From assembly GCA_046546095.1 (NCBI GenBank), contig JBKGYK010000001.1:1-64000 (forward strand): DNA of 64,000 nt. The letters run 5' to 3'. The notes under the pieces were generated by a model. The model saw nothing but the letters and a program-made list of their open reading frames with translations. It had not been told where the DNA came from and made no database searches. Of the stretch, positions 51,567 to 61,121 are shown piece after piece (the stretch's first letter is position 1; each line of letters opens with the position of its first letter). This DNA is from JAQIBY01 sp046546095 (GTDB taxonomy: Bacteria > Bacteroidota > Bacteroidia > Bacteroidales > ML635J-15). The translations under genes and the position numbers were made by a program.

Positions 51567-54047
51567 ATGAACCAGCGAAAGATACCCGTCATCAACCAGA
51601 AATTTGACTTTTTCACTTTTATGAAGGTGTTAAGAAAAAGCCTCTGGATCATTGGCGTCTGCCTGGTAACAGGTATTATTACTGGTTTTTTATACATCAG
51701 ATACACTCCCCCGGTATATCAATCCAGCTCCGTATTGCAAGTCAGCACAAAAAACAAAACCAATGAGATCCTGGACATTGATGACATGTACGAAACAGGC
51801 CTTGACCCTGTCATTGAACTTATCCGTTCCAAAGAATTTCTGAAACGCTGTTTTCATTTACTGCCTCTGGAAGTATCCTATTACAAACAAGGAACTTTTC
51901 TTTCCAATGAATTGTACCGGAGTTCTCCCTTTGAAGTAAATTATCAAATCACCGATCAGGCTCTTTTTGACAATGAAATCAGGCTGGAATTCAGTCAGGG
52001 TAATATTCTGATCAAATATGAAATTTCAGGCAGAAAATACGAATTCAAACTAAAACCAAACAAGTGGCATGATATCGAAGGCGGCCAAATAAAAATCGAG
52101 GTATCCGATTATGATCAAATCAATTTTTACCAGAATCAGCTCAATAAAAGCGGATATTATTTTGTCATCAATTCTGCCAAGAAAATTCTCAGTAAATACT
52201 CCAACAACCTGAACATAAATGTTCTAAACAAGTCAGCAGGTACCATAGAAATAAGTTTCATTGATAAAAACGCACGAAAAACCGCCGATGTTGTTAACAC
52301 CATCAGTTCGGAATTTATCAAATATGATATTGAAAAGAAAAAAGAAGGAGCCAACAATATCATTACCTATATTGACAAGCAACTGGACATTGTTTTTACA
52401 CAACTGGATTCTACGGAAAAACAATTGCATGATTTTAAGAAAAACAATAAAATTACCGGCAGCAGCTTTATCAATCAAAATAAACAGCAGGAAAATTACA
52501 ATACACGAGACCTTTCGACAGCTGTTTCCCGCATAACAGATCTTGAAAATGAATCCATCAATCTGGAATTTGAAATCCGCACATTACGGCATATAGCCAA
52601 TGAAATCAAATCAGAAGAAGACGTCAATGTATATGAACTGATGGCCTTACTTAGCGGCACACACAGTGAATCATTTATGAAAAGCATGCTCAATTCCATG
52701 CTGGACCTGTACAATCAACGCAGCATTTTGCTCAATGATGTGACAGAGGAGAACCACAAAATCAAAACCATTGACATACAGATTGCCACCAAAAAAACGC
52801 AGATTATTGATTTCCTGAAATCCAATATAGATCAACTGGAACAAAGCCGGGAGGACTATCAGGAAAAAATCCGGGAGATTGAAGCCAAAGCATACAGTGA
52901 TTCATCATATCAGGAAATTGAATATTCCAGACTTCAGCGCTTATTTGATATCAATGAGAACTTCTATCATCAGCTAATCCAAAAAAAGGCTGAATACATG
53001 ATAAGTCAGGCAGGTTATGTTTCTGACAACACGATACTGGAAAACGCCACTGTACCACGCTACAGGCTGAAACCCTCCAGAAAAAATGTTGCCCTCATGG
53101 TCATCCTGCTGGTAATATTTATCAGTTTCCTGATCATACTTATCCGCTATCTTTTTTACAACAAAATCAGCACAATACAGGAAATTGCAAATTTCACGGA
53201 CATTCCGGTGATAGGCGCCATCCCACTGCACTCGTACAAGTCAGAACACTCCAGGCTGCTGGTGCATAAGAATCCAAAGTCCATGCTGACAGAATCCTTC
53301 AGGAACATCCGCTCCAATATGGAGTTTCTGGCAGAACAGGAAAAATCATCTGTCATCACGATATCTTCCACCATTTCAGGTGAAGGCAAAACATTTGTAG
53401 CCATCAACCTGAGCGGAATACTTGCAATGACAAACAAAAAAGTGGTTTTGCTTGATCTTGACCTGAGAAAGCCCAGATTACACAAGTCATTTGACTGTGA
53501 AAACAACAAAGGCATCAGTACCATACTCATCAACAAGCACTCCATTGAGGATTGTGTACATACAACGGAAATCAGCACACTCGACCTGCTCACTTCCGGT
53601 CCGATTCCGCCCAATCCTTCGGAACTCATTCTTACAAAGAGATTTAACCAGATGCTGGAGGATCTGAAACAAAGTTATGATTTCATTGTCATTGATACTC
53701 CGCCGGTTGGTATTGTGACTGATGCCATCAGATCTTTCCAGGATTCTGACTATGCACTGTACATTACCCGAGCAAGCCACTCACCAAGGACATTCATATC
53801 ATACATCAACAATCTGGCCGAAAGCAAATCCCTGACTAACCTGAGCCTTATTCTCAACGGCATGGACGAATCATCAGGAAAATACGGCTACGGTTATGGC
53901 TATCATTATGGATATTCCTACGGGTATGGTCCATCCTACGGATATAAAGATTATATTAAAAGTAACGATTACTATGATGAGCCAGGCAGAAAAAGACGAA
54001 GATTTAGCCTCAAACGCATTTTTAACAAAAAACGCAAAAATCAATGA
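51567..54047 (+). CDS. Polysaccharide copolymerase fused to BY-kinase (Wzc-like)
   Basis: An 826-residue inner membrane protein controlling chain length and export. It has a Wzz domain with a first helix (about 28-45), a long periplasmic coiled-coil (about 290-480) with a GNVR-like end, and a second helix (about 510-532). The C-terminal cytoplasmic tyrosine kinase has Walker A ISGEGKT (Lys608), Walker A' LLDLDLRKPR and Walker B FIVIDTPPVG. The tail carries a cluster of 13 tyrosines (773-803), the autophosphorylation site of this family. The stop overlaps the next gene by 4 bp. Confidence 0.95.
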   Translation: MNQRKIPVINQKFDFFTFMKVLRKSLWIIGVCLVTGIITGFLYIRYTPPVYQSSSVLQVSTKNKTNEILDIDDMYETGLDPVIELIRSKEFLKRCFHLLPLEVSYYKQGTFLSNELYRSSPFEVNYQITDQALFDNEIRLEFSQGNILIKYEISGRKYEFKLKPNKWHDIEGGQIKIEVSDYDQINFYQNQLNKSGYYFVINSAKKILSKYSNNLNINVLNKSAGTIEISFIDKNARKTADVVNTISSEFIKYDIEKKKEGANNIITYIDKQLDIVFTQLDSTEKQLHDFKKNNKITGSSFINQNKQQENYNTRDLSTAVSRITDLENESINLEFEIRTLRHIANEIKSEEDVNVYELMALLSGTHSESFMKSMLNSMLDLYNQRSILLNDVTEENHKIKTIDIQIATKKTQIIDFLKSNIDQLEQSREDYQEKIREIEAKAYSDSSYQEIEYSRLQRLFDINENFYHQLIQKKAEYMISQAGYVSDNTILENATVPRYRLKPSRKNVALMVILLVIFISFLIILIRYLFYNKISTIQEIANFTDIPVIGAIPLHSYKSEHSRLLVHKNPKSMLTESFRNIRSNMEFLAEQEKSSVITISSTISGEGKTFVAINLSGILAMTNKKVVLLDLDLRKPRLHKSFDCENNKGISTILINKHSIEDCVHTTEISTLDLLTSGPIPPNPSELILTKRFNQMLEDLKQSYDFIVIDTPPVGIVTDAIRSFQDSDYALYITRASHSPRTFISYINNLAESKSLTNLSLILNGMDESSGKYGYGYGYHYGYSYGYGPSYGYKDYIKSNDYYDEPGRKRRRFSLKRIFNKKRKNQ

Positions 54048-55111
54048 ACCTGAATTCTTCTCTGCTGCTTATTGTTACATTTTTACTTGCATTAATTACG
54101 GGTTATGCTCTGAATAAATTTTTCCTGAACCGGCCAATAAGATTTCTGGTTAAGAAAGCCAACAAATCTGCTATACGCTGGAGCAGCCAGTCAAAACCGG
54201 TTTTCGGTGGCATCACATTTTTTGTTTTGTTTATCCTCGCCTTTCTGGCATACATTTTACTGATTGACAGAAACATGGCCTTTGAAGAAAGATATATAGC
54301 ATTGTTTCTGATTGTTATCATTTCGTTTCTGATGGGGCTCTCTGATGATCTGATCAGCACACCACCCTATTTCAAATTTTTTGTACAAATACTTAATGCC
54401 ATTATCCTGATTTCCTTTGGCATTTTTATTAAAATATCCCCCATCCCGGCAGTAAACTATGGCATTACTGTTCTATGGGTTGTTGGCATCATGAATTCCA
54501 TCAACATGCTGGACAATATGGACTCCATCACCAACCTTGTTTCCCTTTCCATTTTTGGTGGCGTATTTGCACTGATTCTTTTGAACGGCCAGACAGGCTT
54601 TATGCCTTTTTTGATGCTGTTTATAATAGCCGGAAGCCTCAGTTTTCTATACTTCAACTGGCACCCTTCAAAAATGTATATGGGAGACAACGGGAGTCAG
54701 TTCCTGGGAGCAGTTCTGGCCTTCCTGGGAATCATTTATTTCTGGAATGCAATACCGATGGAAGCAAGCAGTTTCGGATACAACAGCAAACAGGCAATGA
54801 TTGTACTTCTCGCCTTCATTGTTCCGATTTCCGATACCACTACCGTTACCATCAACCGCCTGATGCGCGGACAGTCTCCTTTTGTGGGCGGCAGGGATCA
54901 CACAACACATTACCTCTCATATGCCGGCCTGAGTGACAGACAAGTAGCCGGACTACTGTTTGCCATCAATGCTGTTTCAACAGCACTGGCTTGCTATATC
55001 ATCCTTAACACGCCAAACTGGAATTCATTATGGTTTTGGTCGTGTTTTACATGGGCTTTTATTATCTTTGTCAGCTTGTTTAGTTTGACAAAAATTGTAA
55101 AACCCAAATAA
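54044..55111 (+). CDS. MraY/WecA-family undecaprenyl-phosphate sugar-1-phosphate transferase
   Basis: A 355-residue polytopic membrane enzyme (about ten helices) that moves a sugar-1-phosphate from UDP-sugar to undecaprenyl phosphate, the first membrane step of polymer synthesis. Catalytic Asp motifs are MGLSDDLI, SINMLDNMDSIT and KMYMGDNGSQFLG. The GGRDHTTHYLSYAGLSDRQ segment is the cytoplasmic loop that carries substrate-binding His. The position after the BY-kinase makes it a candidate initiating transferase of this cluster. Confidence 0.93.
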   Translation: MNLNSSLLLIVTFLLALITGYALNKFFLNRPIRFLVKKANKSAIRWSSQSKPVFGGITFFVLFILAFLAYILLIDRNMAFEERYIALFLIVIISFLMGLSDDLISTPPYFKFFVQILNAIILISFGIFIKISPIPAVNYGITVLWVVGIMNSINMLDNMDSITNLVSLSIFGGVFALILLNGQTGFMPFLMLFIIAGSLSFLYFNWHPSKMYMGDNGSQFLGAVLAFLGIIYFWNAIPMEASSFGYNSKQAMIVLLAFIVPISDTTTVTINRLMRGQSPFVGGRDHTTHYLSYAGLSDRQVAGLLFAINAVSTALACYIILNTPNWNSLWFWSCFTWAFIIFVSLFSLTKIVKPK

Positions 55112-55116
55112 TAAGA

Positions 55117-56097
55117 ATGACAAAAAAAAGACGATTTTTTATTAATTTTCCGGTCTACCTGGTAATAGTGATGCTGGGAGGTTTTGTTGTGATGCAGTTG
55201 TTCCTTGGCTCAAGTGAGCAACTACCGCCACCGGACAGCAAAACCGTTGTGGAAAACAACTTTTATGCGGCAAAACAACCGTTGATTCCGGAAAAATTGG
55301 AATTTGCCGGTGAATCCGTACCTCTGCATCTGTATGATGTCAGAGAAAGTCTTGACAGAGAAATGATTACAAACTCCTATTACCATTCTTCTACCATACA
55401 GATACTTAAACGTGCAGAACGCTATTTCCCATACATTGATTCCGTACTGAAAGCCAACAACATACCTGAGGATTTCAAGTACCTGTGTGTGATAGAAAGC
55501 AGTTTAAAAAATACCACATCCCCGGCCGGAGCCAAAGGGTTTTGGCAGTTCATGAAATCAACCGGCAGAGAACATGGCCTGGAGATCAATTCCTATGTTG
55601 ACGAACGTTACAGCCTTGAGAAGTCCACACAGGCAGCCTGCGAATACCTGCAGGAAGCATATGATATTTTTGGGAGCTGGACACTTGCAGCGGCAGCCTA
55701 TAATATGGGAAAATCCGGTTTAAAACGTCATGTTAACGAACAGCGCGTAGACAATTATTACGATCTTTATCTGAATGCCGAAACAGCAAGATATGTGTAC
55801 AGAATTCTGGCAATGAAAACCATCATGCCAGATCATGAAAGTTATGGCTTTATGCTAAAGACCGTAGATAAATATGCTGAGCACAAACACAGAACACTGA
55901 TTGTTGATACAACCATCACAGATCTCGTGAATTTTGCTTTTCAACAAGGGGTGAATTATAAAATTCTCAAAGAATTCAATCCCTGGCTCACCAATACTTT
56001 TCTTACAAACAGAACAGGTAGAGAATATAAAATACTCTTACCTGATCCGGACGTAAGACCCTGCAAACCTGCTGTACCCCAACGCGAAAAAGAATAA
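55117..56097 (+). CDS. Lytic transglycosylase (SLT domain)
   Basis: A 326-residue membrane-anchored glycan-cleaving enzyme. An N-terminal helix (about 10-30) acts as anchor or uncleaved signal. The SLT domain (about 105-235) has catalytic Glu127 (LCVIESSLKN), AGAKGFWQFMKSTGREHGLE and LAAAAYNMGKSGLKRHV. A C-terminal region (about 255-315) may be LysM-like. Six bp after the WecA-type gene, it probably opens the peptidoglycan for the exporter or trims it during growth. Confidence 0.9.
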   Translation: MTKKRRFFINFPVYLVIVMLGGFVVMQLFLGSSEQLPPPDSKTVVENNFYAAKQPLIPEKLEFAGESVPLHLYDVRESLDREMITNSYYHSSTIQILKRAERYFPYIDSVLKANNIPEDFKYLCVIESSLKNTTSPAGAKGFWQFMKSTGREHGLEINSYVDERYSLEKSTQAACEYLQEAYDIFGSWTLAAAAYNMGKSGLKRHVNEQRVDNYYDLYLNAETARYVYRILAMKTIMPDHESYGFMLKTVDKYAEHKHRTLIVDTTITDLVNFAFQQGVNYKILKEFNPWLTNTFLTNRTGREYKILLPDPDVRPCKPAVPQREKE

Positions 56098-56145
56098 ACA
56101 TAAGATATCTCTTGTGCTTAGTAATCACAGATCACAGGAAGGCTG

Positions 56146-58986
56146 ATGAAGCAGATGGAAACATACATTGACATTGAGGGTGCCAGAGCCCATAATTTAA
56201 AAGATATCTCCTGCAGTATTCCGCGATACAAACTTACGGTTGTAACCGGACTCAGTGGAAGCGGGAAGTCATCACTGGCTTTTGACACTATATATGCTGA
56301 AGGGCAGCGCCGTTACCTGGAAACTTTTTCGGCATATGCCAGACAGTTTCTCAGTAAGATGGAACGCCCCGAAGTGGACAAAATAACAGGTCTTAGCCCT
56401 GTTATTGCCATAGAACAGAAAACGACAAGCAAAAATCCCCGCTCTACGGTAGGAACAATCACTGAAATATATGATTACCTGAGGTTGCTGTATGCCAGAG
56501 CCGGTATAGCATACTCCTACAAAACAGGAGCAGAAATGGTACGATACAGTACAGATCAAATCCGGGAGATCATACGAAACGACTACAATAACAAAAAGAT
56601 CATACTCCTCAGTCCCGTTGTTCGCGGCAGAAAAGGACATTATCAGGAATTGTTTGAGCGCATTCGTCAAAAAGGTTTTTTGCAGGTACGCGTAGATGGT
56701 AAGATAACAGACATCAGCCCGGGCATGATGCTTGACCGCTACAAAATTCATCATGTGGAGGTGGTGGTTGACAAGCTGAAAATCAATGAAAAAAGCCTGG
56801 GCAGACTAAAAAAAAGTCTGGAACTGACACTTGATATGGGTGAAGGCATTGCCATGCTGTATGAGATTGAAAATGAGCAAACCCGGTTTTTCAGCAAACA
56901 TCTAATGTGTCCAGACACGGGAATCTCATACAATGAACCCGCACCTCATAGTTTTTCATTCAATTCTCCCGAAGGAGCATGTCCAAAATGCAGCGGACTG
57001 GGTGTGGTAAAGGATTTTGATCCAAAAAAAATAATCCCGAATCCGGAGCTAAGTATCAGACAGGGTGGAATTACACCTCTTGGCAAATACAAAAACATGT
57101 TGCTGTTCTGGCAACTTGAAGCTTTGGTGAAACGGTACAAGGCCAATCTTGACACCCCATTGTCAAAACTGCCCGAAAAAGCCATAAATGAAATTTTCTA
57201 TGGCACGGAAAAACCGCTGCTATTGCAAAACACTCCACTGGGTGGAGAATCCAAATATGAGCTTCGTTTCGACGGGATCCTCAGTCTGCTGGAAAAAAAA
57301 TCCGGCGAGGAACAAAACCTCAAAAGCAAAAACAAGTGGAGTGAACAATTTGTACACAACAAAACATGTCCGGTCTGCAAGGGACAGCGCCTGAAAAAGG
57401 AATCCCTGCATTTCCGCATACATAATAAAAACATCGCAGAACTGGCACATATGGAGCTCTCTGAGCTTTCCGTCTGGTTTGAGACAGTAGAAAAGCACCT
57501 CAGTAAGAAACAAAAGACAATCGCCACCGAAGTGTTAAAAGAAATCCGCAGCAGGCTGGGTTTCCTGCTGGATGTCGGGTTGGAATATCTGGCCCTTGAT
57601 CGTCCTGCAAAAAGCTTATCAGGCGGAGAGGCACAGCGCATCCGGCTGGCAACTCAGGTAGGATCACAGCTTGTAAATGTTTTGTATATCCTTGATGAAC
57701 CCAGTATCGGACTACATCAGAGGGACAATCACAGGCTTATCAATTCACTAAAAAACCTGCGTGACAAAGGCAATTCAATTATGGTGGTGGAGCATGATCA
57801 GGCTATGATAGAAGCCGCTGACCACGTACTGGACCTGGGACCGGGAGCCGGCAACTACGGAGGCAAAATTATGGCTCAGGGAACTCCCGAGGAAGTCAGG
57901 CAGAGTGAAGGTCTGACCGCAGATTATCTATCAGGCAGGAAGCGGATTCATGTGCCTGATAAACGCAGAAAAGGCAATGGAAAAAAACTTACCATCAAAG
58001 GATGCCGGGGAAACAATCTGAAGAATATTGATGTAAGTTTTCCTCTTGGCAAGCTTCTCTGTATTACCGGTGTCTCGGGTTCAGGAAAATCCAGTTTAAT
58101 AGACGACACACTATACCCTGCCCTCAGCAAACATTTTTACAGATCCCATCAGATGCCACTGGATTATGACAAAATACACGGCCTTGAAAACATTGACAAG
58201 GTCATTGAAGTCAATCAGGCCCCATTGGGACGCACCCCACGATCAAACCCCATTACCTATACCGGCATTTTCACTGATATCAGAAAACTCTTTGCTCAAC
58301 TGCCCGAAAGCAAAATCCGTGGCTATCAGCTTAGCAGGTTTTCTTTCAATGTCAAAGGCGGCAGATGCGAAACATGCAAAGGTGCCGGAAGCATACCAAT
58401 TGAAATGAATTTTCTGCCCGATGTCTATGTTGAATGCAGCGAATGTCATGGCAAAAGATACAATAAGGAAACGCTGCAGGTGCGCTACAGGGGAAAATCC
58501 ATCAACGATGTACTCAATCTTACGGTTAACCGTTCTGTCGAATTTTTTGAAAACATCCCCAAATTGCAAAAGAAACTGAAGGTTTTGCAGGATGTTGGAC
58601 TGGGCTACATCACACTTGGACAGTCCTCAACCAGTCTGTCGGGAGGTGAATCACAACGTGTAAAACTGGCATCGGAACTGATGAAAAAAGATACCGGCAA
58701 AACATTCTATATCCTTGACGAGCCTACCACGGGGCTGCATTTTGAAGATGTGCAGGTACTGATGAATGTACTGGGACAATTGGCTGATAAAGGCAATACC
58801 ATTCTTGTTATTGAACACAATCCTGATGTAATCAAACTGGCCGACCACATCATTGATTTGGGGCCGGAAGGTGGCAAAAATGGCGGAGAACTGATGGCCA
58901 CAGGAACGCCTGAAGAAATTGTCAAAAAAGCAAACACATTCACGGCAGACTTTCTCAAAGATGAACTGTCAAACACAGCCGGTTGA
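56146..58986 (+). CDS. uvrA: Excinuclease ABC subunit A
   Basis: Damage-recognition ATPase of nucleotide excision repair. The 946-residue protein has two ABC modules: Walker [15 protein letters not shown] and [10 protein letters not shown], signature LSGGEAQRI and LSGGESQRV. Zinc modules are [17 protein letters not shown] and [18 protein letters not shown] purine-rich AGGAAGG lies upstream; starts at 56146 and 56155 are both possible. Its stop overlaps the start of mtaB by 1 bp, placing it at the head of a coupled chain. Confidence 0.97.
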   Translation: MKQMETYIDIEGARAHNLKDISCSIPRYKLTVVTGLSGSGKSSLAFDTIYAEGQRRYLETFSAYARQFLSKMERPEVDKITGLSPVIAIEQKTTSKNPRSTVGTITEIYDYLRLLYARAGIAYSYKTGAEMVRYSTDQIREIIRNDYNNKKIILLSPVVRGRKGHYQELFERIRQKGFLQVRVDGKITDISPGMMLDRYKIHHVEVVVDKLKINEKSLGRLKKSLELTLDMGEGIAMLYEIENEQTRFFSKHLMCPDTGISYNEPAPHSFSFNSPEGACPKCSGLGVVKDFDPKKIIPNPELSIRQGGITPLGKYKNMLLFWQLEALVKRYKANLDTPLSKLPEKAINEIFYGTEKPLLLQNTPLGGESKYELRFDGILSLLEKKSGEEQNLKSKNKWSEQFVHNKTCPVCKGQRLKKESLHFRIHNKNIAELAHMELSELSVWFETVEKHLSKKQKTIATEVLKEIRSRLGFLLDVGLEYLALDRPAKSLSGGEAQRIRLATQVGSQLVNVLYILDEPSIGLHQRDNHRLINSLKNLRDKGNSIMVVEHDQAMIEAADHVLDLGPGAGNYGGKIMAQGTPEEVRQSEGLTADYLSGRKRIHVPDKRRKGNGKKLTIKGCRGNNLKNIDVSFPLGKLLCITGVSGSGKSSLIDDTLYPALSKHFYRSHQMPLDYDKIHGLENIDKVIEVNQAPLGRTPRSNPITYTGIFTDIRKLFAQLPESKIRGYQLSRFSFNVKGGRCETCKGAGSIPIEMNFLPDVYVECSECHGKRYNKETLQVRYRGKSINDVLNLTVNRSVEFFENIPKLQKKLKVLQDVGLGYITLGQSSTSLSGGESQRVKLASELMKKDTGKTFYILDEPTTGLHFEDVQVLMNVLGQLADKGNTILVIEHNPDVIKLADHIIDLGPEGGKNGGELMATGTPEEIVKKANTFTADFLKDELSNTAG

Positions 58987-60287
58987 TGACAAATAAACGC
59001 ATTGCATATTATGCTCTTGGATGCAAACTTAATTTTGCTGAAGCCTCTGCCATGGCTACAGGATTCGAACCATACGGATATCATCTGGTACCTTTCAGGC
59101 AGGAAGCTGACATATACATTATCAACACGTGTTCTGTAACTGAAACTGCCAACAAAAAAAGCAGGAAGGCAATTCAAAAAGCGATACGCACAAATCCGCA
59201 TGCTATTATTGTGGTAACGGGTTGCTATGCTCAGCTCAAGCCGGATGATATTTCTTCTATAGATGGGGTGGATTACATCATGGGTGCCGGTGAAAAAAAC
59301 CTTGTCGCAGAGATGGGCGATAAGCTTGAAAAACAAAGGAAAACAAAAATTCTGCATTCTGATATCCGAAAATCCACCGGCTTCTTATCAGCCTGGTCTG
59401 CAGGAGAACGCACGCGCAGTTTTCTTAAAGTACAGGATGGCTGCGACAATCATTGCAGCTATTGTACAATCCCGCTGGCACGTGGTAGAAGCCGTAACCT
59501 GCCGGTCAATGAACTGGTAGAACAAGCCCGCAGAATTGCTGAACAGGGCTTCCGGGAAATCATACTGACTGGCATCAACATTGCTGATTTTGGAAAAAGT
59601 ACAGGAGAAACCTTCCTGCAGCTTCTCAGGGCACTTGGCGGGATTGATGATATAGACAGATACAGACTTTCCAGTACAGAACCGGATTTACTCGATGATG
59701 AAATCATTGAATTCGTACTTTCTCACCCGAAATTCATGCCTCACTTTCACATTCCTCTGCAAAGCGGATCAGACAATATGCTCAGGCTCATGCGTCGCAG
59801 ATACGATACCCGTCTTTTTGCCGGCAGAATCAGCAAAATAAAAAAAACAAAGCCTGATGCCTTCATTGGTATAGACCTCATTGTCGGGGTTCCCGGAGAA
59901 ACCGAAATCCTGTTTCAGGAATCCCTGGAGTTTGTCAGAAGTCTGGACGTTTCCTTTGTTCATGTATTCACCTATTCAGAACGGGAAAACACCCCTGCCC
60001 TTACAATTAAGCCGGCAGTGCCGCACCGCATCCGCAAAGAACGAAGCCTTGCTTTTCATCAGCTTTGCCGGGAAAAAGAAGCCTGTTTTTACAAATCCCA
60101 GCAAAATCAGACACGGCCGGTACTTTTCGAATCGTCGGTTCAAAACGGATACATCCACGGCTTTACTGATAACTACCTGCGCGTAGCCGTTCCGGAAGAT
60201 AAAAAGCTGATCAATCGTATAAAGCATGTTTATTTGGAAAGCATCAATGAAAATGGTATTTTTATCTCCAAAGAAGTAAATCAATGA
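58986..60287 (+). CDS. mtaB: tRNA t6A37 methylthiotransferase MtaB
   Basis: Radical-SAM enzyme converting t6A37 to ms2t6A37 in tRNAs reading ANN codons. The 433-residue protein has the N-terminal MTTase domain with three Cys ligands (ALGCKLNFAEAS, NTCSVTETA, VTGCYAQLKP), the radical-SAM motif CDNHCSYC within VQDGCDNHCSYCTIPLARG, and a C-terminal TRAM-like region. The VQDGCDNHCSYC wording separates it from RimO and MiaB. The ATG at 58986 overlaps the uvrA stop; its own stop overlaps the next gene by 4 bp. Confidence 0.95.
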   Translation: MTNKRIAYYALGCKLNFAEASAMATGFEPYGYHLVPFRQEADIYIINTCSVTETANKKSRKAIQKAIRTNPHAIIVVTGCYAQLKPDDISSIDGVDYIMGAGEKNLVAEMGDKLEKQRKTKILHSDIRKSTGFLSAWSAGERTRSFLKVQDGCDNHCSYCTIPLARGRSRNLPVNELVEQARRIAEQGFREIILTGINIADFGKSTGETFLQLLRALGGIDDIDRYRLSSTEPDLLDDEIIEFVLSHPKFMPHFHIPLQSGSDNMLRLMRRRYDTRLFAGRISKIKKTKPDAFIGIDLIVGVPGETEILFQESLEFVRSLDVSFVHVFTYSERENTPALTIKPAVPHRIRKERSLAFHQLCREKEACFYKSQQNQTRPVLFESSVQNGYIHGFTDNYLRVAVPEDKKLINRIKHVYLESINENGIFISKEVNQ

Positions 60288-61078
60288 ATTTAAAATTTTT
60301 ATGCACCCAGGTCACCCAAATTGTTGTACAGACCGGGAAATTTATCCAACAACAGCAAAAGAAAATCACCCTTGATAAGATTGAACAAAAAGGCATCAAT
60401 GATTTTGTCACCAGCATTGATAAAGAAGCTGAACAACGGCTGATTGGTTTTTTAACTCCGCTGATTCAGAATGCCGGTTTCATAGCAGAAGAAAACACCG
60501 TTGCGGATTCAAACGCCGAATACAAATGGATTATTGATCCCATTGACGGCACAACCAACTACATTCACGGAGTATCACCCTTTGCTATATCCATAGCACT
60601 ACAACATAAAGGGAAAACAATTCTGGGTATCATCTATGAAATCAGCCTCAACGAAGTTTTTTATGCTCATGAAGATGCCAAAGGCGCATACCTCAATGAC
60701 AGACCAATCAAAGTATCAGACCAGTCGGAACACAATCAGTCACTGATTGCAACCGGCTTTCCATACAATGATTTCACCCGTCTGGAAAAATATATGGAAA
60801 GCCTGAACTTTTTCATGCATCAATCTCAGGGCCTAAGACGTTTAGGTAGTGCAGCCACAGATTTGGCGTATGTAGCATGTGGCAGATTTGAAGCTTTTTA
60901 CGAATACAGCCTCAAACCCTGGGATGTAGCAGCCGGAGCATATTTGGTGCAGAAGGCAGGCGGAAAAACAAGTGATTTTACAGGTGGAGACAAATTCGTT
61001 TTCGGCGGCGAAATTGTGGCAGCCAACAGCAATTATTATGACACTTTCCTGAAAGAAGTTCAAAGACATCTGCTGTAA
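60284..61078 (+). CDS. Inositol monophosphatase family protein
   Basis: A 264-residue Mg2+-dependent phosphatase of the IMPase/SuhB superfamily. Metal-binding motifs are GFIAEENT, IIDPIDGTTNYIHGV and KPWDVAAGAYLVQKAGGKTSDF. Substrates of homologues include inositol monophosphate, fructose bisphosphate and PAP, and SuhB also has a transcriptional role. The specific substrate cannot be assigned. The ATGA overlap with mtaB indicates translational coupling. Confidence 0.92.
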   Translation: MNLKFLCTQVTQIVVQTGKFIQQQQKKITLDKIEQKGINDFVTSIDKEAEQRLIGFLTPLIQNAGFIAEENTVADSNAEYKWIIDPIDGTTNYIHGVSPFAISIALQHKGKTILGIIYEISLNEVFYAHEDAKGAYLNDRPIKVSDQSEHNQSLIATGFPYNDFTRLEKYMESLNFFMHQSQGLRRLGSAATDLAYVACGRFEAFYEYSLKPWDVAAGAYLVQKAGGKTSDFTGGDKFVFGGEIVAANSNYYDTFLKEVQRHLL

Positions 61079-61121
61079 AACAAAATATCATTATTTTCGT
61101 TTAACCTTAAAATGATATATT

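Noticed and set aside
58707..59357. 216-codon minus-strand open frame across uvrA and mtaB
   Set aside because: Antisense to the second UvrA ATPase and the MtaB N-terminus; no independent support.
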